The notes under the pieces were generated by a model. That model saw only the letters and a program-made list of their open reading frames with translations, ran no database searches and had not been told where the DNA came from. Below are positions 1 through 9,016 of a stretch of 58,255 bases of DNA, piece after piece. This DNA comes from Dehalococcoidia bacterium (GTDB lineage: Bacteria > Chloroflexota > Dehalococcoidia > SM23-28-2 > RBG-16-64-32). The stretch is taken from positions 1 to 58,255 of the forward strand of contig JAUSFE010000017.1 of the NCBI GenBank assembly GCA_030649945.1. Reading direction: 5' to 3'. How positions within the stretch are numbered: the first letter of the stretch is position 1; each line of letters starts with the position of its first letter. The position numbers were made by a program, and so were the translations under genes.

Positions 1-500
1 TTCAGCTTGACGGCCGGGTACTTGCGGCCGATGGCGATGTGCTGGTCCATCAACCGCTGGCGCTCTTCCTGAGGGAGCTGGTACCACTCCCGTGTCTTGA
101 CGAACGGATACACAAAGAAGTACCTGGAGTCGGCCGGGTGCAGGTGAACGCGCTCCCCCGCTTCTTCGGGGCTGACGTAGACCGAGCGGCGGGTCATGGC
201 CAGGTACGAGTGCGGCATGGTGAGGTACGGGCCCATCGAGGTGCTCAGCAGCGCCGTCGCCAGCTGCTGGATATCTTCCAGCCGCTCGCCGATCTGCCAG
301 AGCAGGAAATCGGCGTCGCCCCGCAGGCCGGCGACCGAGTAGCTGCGCACCTGCAGCCGGCCGGCGAAGGCATCTACGGCGGCGCAGAGCTCCTGCTTGC
401 CGCGCTCGCGCTCCTCAGCCGGCAGCCCGCGCCACGCCGGGTCCGCGCGGAAGAACGAGAACTTGACCACCTGCCGGCGGCCCGTGGAGCGGTCAGCCAT
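1..500 (-). CDS. hemQ: Coproheme decarboxylase / chlorite dismutase-family protein (partial)
   Basis: Reading the minus strand from an ATG at 500 gives an open frame to the window edge (about 166 codons; the C-terminus is missing). HemQ decarboxylates coproheme III to heme b in the coproporphyrin-dependent heme pathway of monoderm bacteria. The early VVKFSFFRADPAWR stretch and the later YPFVKTREWYQLP and GRKYPAVKLN stretches match this family; the Tyr and Lys in YPFVK correspond to the residues tied to substrate binding and catalysis. The start codon lies inside a 4 x 7 bp repeat (493-520). Its A is also the last base of a TGA in another frame (TGATG), which suggests coupling to the upstream reading frame. 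A chlorite dismutase cannot be fully excluded without the C-terminal heme-ligand region. Confidence 0.85.
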   Translation of the reverse strand, partial: MADRSTGRRQVVKFSFFRADPAWRGLPAEERERGKQELCAAVDAFAGRLQVRSYSVAGLRGDADFLLWQIGERLEDIQQLATALLSTSMGPYLTMPHSYLAMTRRSVYVSPEEAGERVHLHPADSRYFFVYPFVKTREWYQLPQEERQRLMDQHIAIGRKYPAVKL

Positions 501-520
501 CAGCCTTCAGCCATCAGCTT
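493..520. repeat. 4 x 7-bp short tandem repeat at the AKR/hemQ junction
   Basis: Four consecutive heptads (tcagcca, tcagcct, tcagcca, tcagctt) cover the junction between the aldo/keto reductase region and hemQ. The array supplies the hemQ start codon and the overlapping TGA of the upstream frame. It belongs to the same general class as the 7-8 bp arrays at 20836, 21353, 22513, 22993, 24562, 29688 and 44833. Confidence 0.8.
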
Positions 521-567
521 GCGGATGAAAGCGGCGAGCACGCGCTTGACCTCGGTGACGTTATCAT

Positions 568-1590
568 TCAAACGGTCGTATTGATCGCCGGCAACGTACG
601 GCCAGCCGTTGATAGCTCCACACCAAAGTTCCGCGCGTACAGCTCCTGCACACGGGCGAACTCCGCCGCCGTCAGCTCCGGCGTGTCCGGCGCCGCCGCG
701 AACTCTTCCAGCTGTTCCGCGTCGTAGATATTCGGCAGCACCGAGGCCACGCTCGGAGATGAGAGGACGAACTGGATCGCCGCCTGGCCTACCGTGCGGC
801 CTGTGCCCTCCGTCAGGAACCCCACCTGCGCCAGCTTCTGCAGCCCCTCCGTCAGCCACTCTCGCGTCCGGTGACTGCGGTGGTCCGTGGGCGGGAACAC
901 CGTGTCCGCCGTGTACCTGCCCTCCAGCAGTCCCGAGGAGTGCGGCACGCGCACCAGCACACCCACGTTTTCCCGCTCCGCGGCGTCGATGAAGCGCCCG
1001 CCGGGGTCCTGCTCGAACATGTTGTAGATCACCTGCAGCGTGGCGATGTCCCGGCTGCGCATCACGGCCAGGCCTTCCGGCTCCCAGCCGTTGGCCGGCC
1101 CCAGCGCCGCGCCGTAGTGGCGGATCTTGCCCTCGCGCTTCAGGTCCTCCAGCGTGGCGAACAGCTCCTGGCTCCGGATGTGCGGCATCTTGATGTTGTG
1201 GGCCTGGTAGATGTCTATGTAGTCCGTCCCCAGGCGCCGCAGGCTCTGCTCCAGCGCGAACCGCACGTACGCCGGCGAGAAGTCCTGCGGCAGCTCCCGC
1301 TGGCCCTCGCGCGGCGGGTTGTTGTAGAAGTCGTAACCGAACTTGCTGGCGATGACGAAGCGATCGCGCGGGACGTCCCGCAGCGCCGCCGCCAGCATCG
1401 TCTCGCCTTTGCCCTGGCCGTAGGTGTCCGCGGTATCGAACAGCGTGATCCCCAGGTCATAGGCCCGCCGCAGCAGCCCGGTCCCGAACGCCTCATCGCT
1501 GATCCCCCACCACGTGGTGCTCACCGTCCACACGCCAAACCCGACGGCGGATACCTTCAGCTCAGTGCTGCCGACAGTGCGATACTTCAT
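568..1590 (-). CDS. Aldo/keto reductase
   Basis: This gives a 340-residue protein from the ATG at 1590, which follows a GGGAGAAGGG ribosome site. An earlier in-frame start at 1650 lacks such support. The N-terminus ([18 protein letters not shown]), the [17 protein letters not shown] segment with catalytic Asp and Tyr, and [10 protein letters not shown] are typical of NADPH-dependent aldo/keto reductases of the YghZ/voltage-channel-beta class. The substrate is unknown. The C-terminal end may be frameshifted: a second frame (about 500-610) encodes a helical tail ending in LAAFIRKLMAEG and runs exactly into the hemQ ATG. If that tail is the true C-terminus, a single-base indel near 600-620 separates it from the main frame. 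Confidence 0.85.
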   Translation of the reverse strand: MKYRTVGSTELKVSAVGFGVWTVSTTWWGISDEAFGTGLLRRAYDLGITLFDTADTYGQGKGETMLAAALRDVPRDRFVIASKFGYDFYNNPPREGQRELPQDFSPAYVRFALEQSLRRLGTDYIDIYQAHNIKMPHIRSQELFATLEDLKREGKIRHYGAALGPANGWEPEGLAVMRSRDIATLQVIYNMFEQDPGGRFIDAAERENVGVLVRVPHSSGLLEGRYTADTVFPPTDHRSHRTREWLTEGLQKLAQVGFLTEGTGRTVGQAAIQFVLSSPSVASVLPNIYDAEQLEEFAAAPDTPELTAAEFARVQELYARNFGVELSTAGRTLPAINTTV

Positions 1591-1726
1591 CCCTTCTCCC
1601 TCTGGCTGGCGACCCCGGGGCGATCCGGCAAAGGCAACCGGCCGCAACAATTATATCTCGCCATCGCTCGCTATCCGCAAGCAAGAATTCGTGAGGTTTC
1701 GGCGGCAGGCGTGCGGACGCTGGAAT

Positions 1727-1809
1727 ACCACTAAGACACAAAGACACGAAGAGCATACGGATCAGGCAACCTCCTGCATTCAATCTTTGTGTCTTCGTGT
1801 CTTCGTGGT
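1727..1809. repeat. Imperfect inverted repeat of the cacgaagacac type
   Basis: A 25-nt arm at 1727-1751 and a reverse-complementary arm at 1785-1809 match at about 22 of 25 positions, separated by 33 nt. Each arm is itself built from a 9-bp unit (aagacacga-like). It lies between two minus-strand genes and could fold in RNA. A related pair occurs at 16442-16516. Confidence 0.75.
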
Positions 1810-1833
1810 TCTAGAGGTCCCGGCCCTCCGCCG

Positions 1834-2598
1834 CTACAGCCGCGCGAACAGGACCGCCGCTACCACCACGCCGTAGACCACGACCGCCCGGCGCAGCCAC
1901 GCGGCGCCCAGCGCCCGGGCGGCGTACACCCCCAGGTAGCCGCCGGCCAGCGCGCCCACAGCCATCAGGAGAGCCGGGCGCCACTCCACCGGCCCAAACG
2001 CCGCGAAGGAGGCCACGGCCACCGCGTTGATCATCAGCGAAAGCATCCCCTTCAGCGCGTTCGAGTGCTGCACATCGTCCGGCAGGAGGATGCTCAGGAA
2101 CGCCAGCAGGATGATGCCCAGGCCCGCCCCGAAGTAGGCTCCGTAGATCGCGCCCAGGAACGTCACCGCCAGCAGCAGGACCGGCACGTGGCCCTCCCCG
2201 CGCGAACGCAGGTGGTGCGTCGCGGCGAAGGCTGCCAGCCGCTCCTGGAACAGCATCAGCCCGGCGGCGAACAGGATGAGGAAGGGGACGACGACTTCGA
2301 AGGCGTCCTCGGAAGTCGCTAGCAGCACGGCCGACCCGGCCAGCGCTCCGAGCACGGCCGGCAGGAGCAGCAAGAGCACGCGCCGCCGCTGCCGGCTCAG
2401 CTCGGAGCGATAGTTGAGCGACCCGCCCAGGTAGCCGGGCCACAGCGCCACGGTGTTCGTCACGTTCGCTGTCTTCGCCGCATACCCCGCGGCCACCAGG
2501 GCCGGGAAGCTGATCAGCGAACCGCCGCCCGCGACCGCGTTGATGGCCCCCGCCGCAAACGCCGCCGCGAACAGCCCCACGGCCTCCAACGCGTCCAT
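1834..2598 (-). CDS. TauE/SafE-family (sulfite exporter-like) permease
   Basis: A 254-residue integral membrane protein is read from ATG 2598; an upstream in-frame start at 2631 would add 11 polar residues that do not look like part of the family. The N-terminus carries the family signature AAFAAGAINAVAGGGSLISFP, followed by several hydrophobic helices and the second-half GAIYGAYFGAGLGI motif. TauE/SafE proteins move organosulfonates, sulfite or sulfoacetate-like anions across the membrane; many members have no known substrate. It is codirectional with the LysE-like gene upstream, about 50 bp away. Confidence 0.85.
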   Translation of the reverse strand: MDALEAVGLFAAAFAAGAINAVAGGGSLISFPALVAAGYAAKTANVTNTVALWPGYLGGSLNYRSELSRQRRRVLLLLLPAVLGALAGSAVLLATSEDAFEVVVPFLILFAAGLMLFQERLAAFAATHHLRSRGEGHVPVLLLAVTFLGAIYGAYFGAGLGIILLAFLSILLPDDVQHSNALKGMLSLMINAVAVASFAAFGPVEWRPALLMAVGALAGGYLGVYAARALGAAWLRRAVVVYGVVVAAVLFARL

Positions 2599-2650
2599 CA
2601 GCGCCGCCGGCCGGGCGCACAGGGACGGCAATGTCCGGCCGTGGTCACGC

Positions 2651-3340
2651 TCACACCAGGTACCCCACTCCGGAGGCCAGGAACCAGCCGCCCAGCCCCA
2701 GCAGGAACAGCCCGCACGCGCTCAACACCAGCTGATACGCCCGGCGGCTCATCAGCCGCCGCCCGCTGGCCAGGACAAAAGCGATCAGGCTCAGCCACCC
2801 CAGGTCCGCGATGATGTGCCCCGTGTAAAACGACGCTACGCCGGCCGCGCCCTCGTCCAGCGCCTTCACGATGTACGCCGTCCCGATCGTGGCCCACCAC
2901 GCCACCCAGAAGGGGTTGGTCAGGCTGACGGCCATTGCCGCCAGGGCCAGCGGACCCGCCACCGGGGGCGCGAGCGCGGCGGCGGAGAAGCGCCCCGCGG
3001 CCGCGCTCGCCTCGGGCCCGTCTCGCTCAATGTGCAGCTCCTGCGCCCGCGCCGTGATCACCGTGCGCAGGCCCATGAACAGCAGGAAGCCGCCGCCCAG
3101 CAGGGCGACGGCGGCGGTCACCGCGTCGCTGTCCAGGAGTTGGTTCAGGCCCAGCGCCAGCCCGATCACCAGCGCCAGCTCGATGACGCCGTGGCCCCCG
3201 GCCAGCACCGGCCCCGCCCAGAAACCCCGGCGCACGCCCTCGCGCACGGCCAGGGTCGTCAGCGGCCCCGGACTGAGGGCGCCCGTCAGACTCACGAGGA
3301 AGGACGTCCCGAAGATGGCCGCCAGGTCGCCGATAGACAT
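2651..3340 (-). CDS. LysE-family translocator (amino-acid exporter-like)
   Basis: A 229-residue protein starts at ATG 3340; a GTG at 3358 is a possible alternative start. The N-terminal helix with the SLTGALSPGPLTTLAVREG motif is diagnostic of the LysE/RhtB superfamily, followed by about six hydrophobic helices. Family members export basic or small neutral amino acids, but the substrate here cannot be told from sequence. The gene faces away from livG, sharing a roughly 100-bp intergenic region, and probably forms a two-gene exporter operon with the TauE-like gene. Confidence 0.83.
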   Translation of the reverse strand: MSIGDLAAIFGTSFLVSLTGALSPGPLTTLAVREGVRRGFWAGPVLAGGHGVIELALVIGLALGLNQLLDSDAVTAAVALLGGGFLLFMGLRTVITARAQELHIERDGPEASAAAGRFSAAALAPPVAGPLALAAMAVSLTNPFWVAWWATIGTAYIVKALDEGAAGVASFYTGHIIADLGWLSLIAFVLASGRRLMSRRAYQLVLSACGLFLLGLGGWFLASGVGYLV

Positions 3341-3441
3341 TTGTCCCGAGTGTGCCACCCGCCCGATCGGAGCGTCAAACGCGGCGCGGGCGCCGGCGCC
3401 CGGCTCCTGTATACTTGCCCCTGAGGGAATCCGCAGCCTAA

Positions 3442-4227
<786 letters not shown>

Positions 4228-4278
4228 ACGTCCTCGTCGTCGCCCACGTGAGCGAGCCCCGTAGTGTGAGGAGACACC

Positions 4279-4992
4279 GTGCCTGAGAACGTGGTGCTGG
4301 AGGCCCGGGACGTCGTCACCGGCTACGGCGAGGTGGAGATCCTGCACGGCGTCTCGGTCACCGTGCACGAGGGCGAGATGGTGGCCGTCATCGGCCCGAA
4401 CGGCGCCGGCAAGTCCACGTTGCTGAAAGCGGTGTTCGGCCTGCTCCCCCTGCGCTCCGGACGCGTGTTCCTGAAGGGCGAAGACGTCACCAACCAGCGG
4501 ACCGACGAGGTGGTGAGGAAAGGCCTGTCCTACGTGCCCCAGGTGGACAACGTCTTCCCCAGCCTGACCATCCTCGAGAACCTGGAGATGGGTGCCTTCG
4601 TGCGCCGCGACGGCCGCCGCGACCGCCTGGACCAGGTGTTCTCGCTCTTTCCCGACCTCGTGACGCGCAAGGGCGAGGTGGCGGGCCGGCTCTCCGGCGG
4701 CCAGCGCCAGATGCTGGCTCTGGCGCGCGCCCTCATGCTTGACCCGCAGGTCCTCTTGCTGGACGAGCCCTCGGCCAGCCTCTCGCCGAAGATGGTAGGC
4801 CTCATCTTCGACCGCATCCGCGTCATCAACCAGGGCGGCACCGCCATCCTCCTCGTCGAGCAAAACGCCCGCGAAGCCCTCAGCATCTGCCACCGCGGTT
4901 ACGTGCTGGCCATGGGCGCCAACCGGCTGGACGGCGAGGCGAAGGGGCTGCTGGAGAACGCAGAAGTCGGCAGGCTGTACCTTGGCGCCTAG
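4279..4992 (+). CDS. livF: Branched-chain amino acid ABC transporter ATP-binding protein LivF
   Basis: A 237-residue second ATPase of the HAAT-family importer. It starts at GTG 4279, placed 6 bp after a GAGGAG ribosome site. Walker A GPNGAGKST is at 39-47, LSGGQ at 138-142, and Walker B LLLDEP at 159-164. The absence of the LivG-type insertion and the sequence YVPQVDNVFPSLTILENLEMG identify it as LivF. It is expected to pair with LivG below the LivH/LivM membrane pair. Confidence 0.92.
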   Translation: MPENVVLEARDVVTGYGEVEILHGVSVTVHEGEMVAVIGPNGAGKSTLLKAVFGLLPLRSGRVFLKGEDVTNQRTDEVVRKGLSYVPQVDNVFPSLTILENLEMGAFVRRDGRRDRLDQVFSLFPDLVTRKGEVAGRLSGGQRQMLALARALMLDPQVLLLDEPSASLSPKMVGLIFDRIRVINQGGTAILLVEQNAREALSICHRGYVLAMGANRLDGEAKGLLENAEVGRLYLGA

Positions 4993-5004
4993 CATGGACG
5001 CGAC

Positions 5005-6108
5005 TTGGCGACGATAGAAGCCGGCCGGGAACGCTTCCGCGCGGCGCTGCGCGACTACCAGCGGGCGGCGGGCGGGTTCCTCACCGGCGCCGGCCTCTGG
5101 CTGCTGATCGGCCTCTTCTTCGTCTGGGCGTTCTTCCAGCACCGCGACGCGCTCGTCACGGGCCTCGTTACGGGCAGCGTCTTCGCGCTCGGCGCCATCG
5201 GCATCACGCTGATCTACGGCATCCTCAAGTTCGGCCATTTCGCGCACGGCGACTCAATGATGCTTTCGGCGTACCTGGCGTTTTTCCTCGTCAGCGGCGT
5301 CATCGTCGGCGAGCGCCAGGACACTCAGGCGCTGCCGGTCAACCTCGGCGACCTTCCCGGCGCGGGGGAGCGCATCTGGGAGTTCTCCTTCGGCTACGGG
5401 CTGCTGCTGGCGATGGCCGCCGCTGCCGTGATCATGGCCGGCGTCTTCATCGCGCTGGACAGGGCCGTCTACCGTCCCCTGCGCCGCCGCCGCAGCGGCA
5501 TCGTCATCTTCTCCATCGCCTCGCTCGGCCTGGCGCTCGTCATCCGCAGCCTGATGCTCATCTTCTGGGGCGCCGACCCCCGCTCTTACACCCGCGGCTT
5601 CCGCTCGAGCTTCGACCTGCTGGGCACGCGTGTGCTCTACGACCAGTTGTTCATCTTCTGCATGGCGATGCTGCTGATGGCAGCCGTGTACCTGCTGCTC
5701 TACCGCACGAAGCTGGGCAAGGCGATGCGGGCAATGGCGGACAACCCGGACCTGGCGCGCATCAGCGGCATCAACACAGAGCAGATCGTGCTCTGGACGT
5801 GGGGCGTGGCCGGCGCGCTGGTGGCCGTGGCCGGCGTCATGCTGGCGTTGCAGGCGCAGCTGAAGCCGGAGATCGGATTCATCGTGCTGTTGCCGCTGTT
5901 CGCCGCCGCGATCGTGGGCGGCATCGGCAGTCCGCACGGGGCGCTGCTGGGCGGGCTGATCGTCGGCGCCGTCCAGGAAGTTGCCGTATCAACGGACTTC
6001 CCGCTGCTCGGCGAGGTCAGCCCCGGCTACAAGTTCTCGATCGCTTTCATCGTCCTCATCGTCATCCTGCTCGTCCGCCCGCGGGGTCTGTTCGGAGCGA
6101 AGCAGTGA
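5005..6108 (+). CDS. livH: Branched-chain amino acid ABC transporter permease LivH
   Basis: A 367-residue permease, longer than the usual 290-310, because of an N-terminal extension with one extra hydrophobic helix and a periplasmic-type loop after GERQDTQALPVNL. The start is TTG 5005: the nearby ATG at 4994 runs into a stop within eight codons. Family-typical segments are GITLIYGILKFGHFAHGD and the EAA-like region MRAMADNPDLARISGI. The last codons overlap the livM start by 4 bp (GTGA), so LivH and LivM are likely translationally coupled. Confidence 0.9.
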   Translation: MATIEAGRERFRAALRDYQRAAGGFLTGAGLWLLIGLFFVWAFFQHRDALVTGLVTGSVFALGAIGITLIYGILKFGHFAHGDSMMLSAYLAFFLVSGVIVGERQDTQALPVNLGDLPGAGERIWEFSFGYGLLLAMAAAAVIMAGVFIALDRAVYRPLRRRRSGIVIFSIASLGLALVIRSLMLIFWGADPRSYTRGFRSSFDLLGTRVLYDQLFIFCMAMLLMAAVYLLLYRTKLGKAMRAMADNPDLARISGINTEQIVLWTWGVAGALVAVAGVMLALQAQLKPEIGFIVLLPLFAAAIVGGIGSPHGALLGGLIVGAVQEVAVSTDFPLLGEVSPGYKFSIAFIVLIVILLVRPRGLFGAKQ

Positions 6109-7295
6109 GGCTGCCGGCCCCCAGGCGGATCACGGTGGCGCAGGTACTGCCCGGTCTGGCCGCGGCCGCCGTCACCGCCGTCATCCTGGGCATCTCCTTC
6201 GAGCGCTCGGGTGACGTCGGCGCCGTGGTCAGCTTCTACACGTCGTTCCTGACCGTGGCGGCGCTGCTGGCGATCATATCGCTGGGGTTGAACATCCAGT
6301 GGGGCTACACGGGCGTCTTCAACTTCGGCGTGGCCGCCTTCTTCCTCGTTGGCGCCTACACGGCGGCGATCGTGACGAAGGCGCCCGCCACGGCCGGCTT
6401 CGAGAACTACGTGGGCGGCTTCGGCGAAGACCTGAACGTCGTCCCGGCCCTGGCGACCGACCAGTGGTTCCCGTTCCTCGTCGCGCTCCTGGCCTCCGCC
6501 ACCATCTGCGGCGTGCTCGCCTTTGTTCTCTCGATACCGACGCTGCGCCTGCGGGAGGATTACCTGGCGATCGCGATGATCGGTGTGGCGGAGCTGTTGC
6601 GGCGCATCACGATCGAGGAGCACGGACTGGTCAACGGCACGCGCGCACTGGGCGGCATCCCGCAGCCCCTGAGCGGCCTGACCAGCAACGCGGACTACAA
6701 GTACATCATGCTGGCGCTGGCGCTGGCGGCTCTGCTCCTCGTGTTCGTCGCGCTGGAACGCGGCGTGCGCTCCCCGTGGGGACGCGTCCTGCGGGCGCTA
6801 CGCGAGGATGAGCTGACAACAGCGGCCAGCGGCAAGAACGTCTACGCCTTCAAGACTCAGGGGTTCGTCCTGGGCGCCGTGATCATGGGCATCGGCGGCG
6901 CCATGTTCGCCTTCCAGAGCCGCGCCATCTCGCCGAACACGTTCACCCACTTCTTCGCCACGTTCCTCATCTGGACGATGCTCATCGTCGGCGGGAGCGG
7001 CAACAACAGGGGCGCCGTGCTGGGCGCTTACGTGGTCTGGGGGTTCTGGCAGGCCACTCAACTGATCCAGACCTACGATTTGCCAAGCGTGATCGCCCTC
7101 CGCATCTCCTTCATCCGCGACCTCACCCTCGGCGCGCTCATCGTGATCGTCCTGTTGCTGATGCCCCGCGGCCTGCTGCCGGAGGAGCGCCGCGTGTCCA
7201 TCTGGGCCGAGCGCCAGGTGCGCCGCCTGCGCCGCCCGCCGCGTGACGGGCCGGACGCGCCCGCAGCGCCGGCCGCCGCAGACGAAGCCGCTTGA
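6105..7295 (+). CDS. livM: Branched-chain amino acid ABC transporter permease LivM
   Basis: A 396-residue permease. The start is GTG 6105, overlapping the livH stop by 4 bp; the same frame is open further upstream inside livH but that part is not LivM-like. Conserved LivM segments include LGLNIQWGYTGVFNFG and GRVLRALREDE, with about nine hydrophobic helices and an Ala/Pro-rich charged tail. It completes the transporter core; the only binding-protein gene nearby is the convergent one at 7474-8826. Confidence 0.9.
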   Translation: MRLPAPRRITVAQVLPGLAAAAVTAVILGISFERSGDVGAVVSFYTSFLTVAALLAIISLGLNIQWGYTGVFNFGVAAFFLVGAYTAAIVTKAPATAGFENYVGGFGEDLNVVPALATDQWFPFLVALLASATICGVLAFVLSIPTLRLREDYLAIAMIGVAELLRRITIEEHGLVNGTRALGGIPQPLSGLTSNADYKYIMLALALAALLLVFVALERGVRSPWGRVLRALREDELTTAASGKNVYAFKTQGFVLGAVIMGIGGAMFAFQSRAISPNTFTHFFATFLIWTMLIVGGSGNNRGAVLGAYVVWGFWQATQLIQTYDLPSVIALRISFIRDLTLGALIVIVLLLMPRGLLPEERRVSIWAERQVRRLRRPPRDGPDAPAAPAAADEAA

Positions 7296-7427
7296 CCATC
7301 GCAGCCATGTGGCGACGGCCCGACGGATAATATCGACTCGCAGTGGACCGCGGCCGTACGCTGCGGCCCCGCCACGCCTGGAGACGCCTCGCCGGGACGT
7401 CTCTACATGGTGATTCGGTACAAAGAA

Positions 7428-7459
7428 AAGGGCCGCGGGCCATTGCACCCGCGGCCCTT
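7428..7459 (-). terminator. Intrinsic terminator for the liv substrate-binding protein gene
   Basis: A perfect 12-bp GC-rich stem (7428-7439 with 7448-7459) encloses an 8-nt loop. Read on the minus strand it is followed by CTTTTCTTTG, so it best serves the minus-strand gene ending at 7474. It also lies between convergent genes and may limit read-through from livM. Confidence 0.75.
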
Positions 7460-7473
7460 CTGCCGGCTATCTG

Positions 7474-8826
7474 CTACTTGCCGACGCAGCGCCTGATTTC
7501 CGAGATGTACGTCGTCTGCTGCTGTTCGATTGGCACCTGCGCCGGTACGCTGCCGCCGAGCGCCTCGAAGTTCTTGACGAACCCCTCGGAGAGGCCCTGG
7601 CCGTAGTCCGAGTTCACGTACAGCGTGCACACGGTCTTCAGCCCGAGCTCATCAGCGAAGGCGGCCAGCACCTGCGCCTGCGCGACGTCCGAGATCGGTG
7701 TGCGGAAGAGCAGGTCGTCGTCCCTGGCCGTGGTTAGCGTGGGCGCTGTGGAAGCGGGCGAAATCTGAAGGACGCCCGCCGGGGAAGTCACGTTCTCCGC
7801 GATCGGCAGGCTGACGCCGCTGGCGAGCGCGCCGATGATCGCGTGCACGCCCTGGACGTCCACGAGCTGGCGCGCCGCTGCCTGGCCCTGGTCCGGGTTC
7901 GTTGCGTCGTCGGCCGTGGCCAGCGTCACGTCTTGCCCGAACACGCCGCCAGCCTTATTGATCTCGCCTATAGCCATGACGATCGAGTCGTTGATCGGCG
8001 GGCCGAAGGTCGAAAGGTCGCCCGTCGTGGACATGATCACGCCAATTTTCAGGGGCGAGGTCGGGGCCGTGGCTGCCCGCTTCTGGGAGCCGGCCGGGAC
8101 GTCCGTGCCGGTGTCCTTCGCCAGGTCTGCGGTGCGTGCCTCCTGCGAGGTGATCTTGCCCTTTACGATCTGCCAGATTTCGACGAGGCCCGATGCCAGG
8201 TCGCCGTTGGCGTCCAGGTCAACCGGGCCGGAGGCGCCGACGTAGTCGATGTCCGTGCCGGCCGCGAGCAGGCTCACGGCGCGGGTGAACTCATCGGCGC
8301 CAAAACCTATCTTTTCGCCGGGCGGGTTGGCGACGAAGCGCAGGTTATCGCGAATGTCCGTGCCCTTGGTCGAGTTGGCGCTCACCGCCGCCAGCGCGAT
8401 CAGGTAAGCGGTGTCGTAACCTTCGCGGACGTATGGCGCGTCCGGGTTGCCGCCGGCTGCTGTGAACACCGTGGCGAACTCCTTGTTGGCGGTGCCGGCC
8501 TGCGTGCCGTACATGCCCTCGAACGCCTCGACGCCTATCTCATCGAACATGCTCTGCGACTTCGTGCCGTCTACAAACAGGAAGTTATCGATCAAGTTCT
8601 GCTCGATCGCCTCCCTGAGGGCCACGCGGCCGCTCTCCGGGTAGAATATTGCGGCCAAGGCCTCAACTTCGCCGCCGCCGGCGGCCGTCGCCGTTGCCCC
8701 GGCCGTAGTCGCGGCCGGCGTCTTCTCCTCGTCGTCGTCGCCGCCGCAGGCGGCGAAGGCAAAGAGGCCCATTACAGCTACCACCAAGACTACCAACCAT
8801 CCGTGGCGAGACAGCCACTGTGGCAT
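7474..8826 (-). CDS. Circularly permuted LivJ/LivK-type substrate-binding lipoprotein
   Basis: A 450-residue extracytoplasmic binding protein for the adjacent transporter. It begins with a lipoprotein signal (hydrophobic stretch 10-24, lipobox FAAC with Cys27) and an acidic Thr/Ala-rich linker. The domain order is inverted compared with LivJ/LivK. Residues about 53-230 match the family's C-terminal lobe (start IFYPESGRVALREA, end GDLASGLVEIWQIV). A linker (about 231-257) follows, and residues about 258-450 match the N-terminal lobe (start PLKIGVIMSTTGDL, end TTYISEIRRCVGK). The cut point is the strand that normally joins the two lobes. The AAAGGAGG ribosome site precedes ATG 8826. The ligand is unknown. 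An assembly artefact is unlikely given the continuous frame and intact signal peptide, but is not excluded. Confidence 0.88.
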   Translation of the reverse strand: MPQWLSRHGWLVVLVVAVMGLFAFAACGGDDDEEKTPAATTAGATATAAGGGEVEALAAIFYPESGRVALREAIEQNLIDNFLFVDGTKSQSMFDEIGVEAFEGMYGTQAGTANKEFATVFTAAGGNPDAPYVREGYDTAYLIALAAVSANSTKGTDIRDNLRFVANPPGEKIGFGADEFTRAVSLLAAGTDIDYVGASGPVDLDANGDLASGLVEIWQIVKGKITSQEARTADLAKDTGTDVPAGSQKRAATAPTSPLKIGVIMSTTGDLSTFGPPINDSIVMAIGEINKAGGVFGQDVTLATADDATNPDQGQAAARQLVDVQGVHAIIGALASGVSLPIAENVTSPAGVLQISPASTAPTLTTARDDDLLFRTPISDVAQAQVLAAFADELGLKTVCTLYVNSDYGQGLSEGFVKNFEALGGSVPAQVPIEQQQTTYISEIRRCVGK

Positions 8827-8878
8827 GAGTGCGCCTCCTTTCGGTCAAAGAACTGACAGCTTCTGGACTTCGACGCTT

Positions 8879-8907
8879 AGAGTATCCGCGAGCGCATGCA
8901 ACGTCAA
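8879..8907 (-). promoter_or_regulatory. Sigma-70-like promoter of the substrate-binding protein gene
   Basis: On the minus strand, TTGACG (8907-8902) and TACTCT (8884-8879) are separated by 17 nt, about 50 bp upstream of ATG 8826. This is a good match to a housekeeping promoter. Confidence 0.55.
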
Positions 8908-9016
8908 CCCAATTCCCGGCGTCAGATATATCGATAGCGCAGCGCGTGCGGCTCTGGCGCCAGCACCCCGGATAATCTACGCTGCTGCTGAACAAACTCG
9001 AACGGAGGCGTCGCCG

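Noticed and set aside
5799..6104. Upstream extension of the livM frame inside livH
   Set aside because: Arg-rich shadow sequence; GTG 6105 with a 4-bp overlap is the natural start.
7474..8826. Two fused fragments of separate binding proteins
   Set aside because: One signal peptide, one copy of each lobe, a continuous frame and complementary lobe boundaries fit a permutation better than a fusion.
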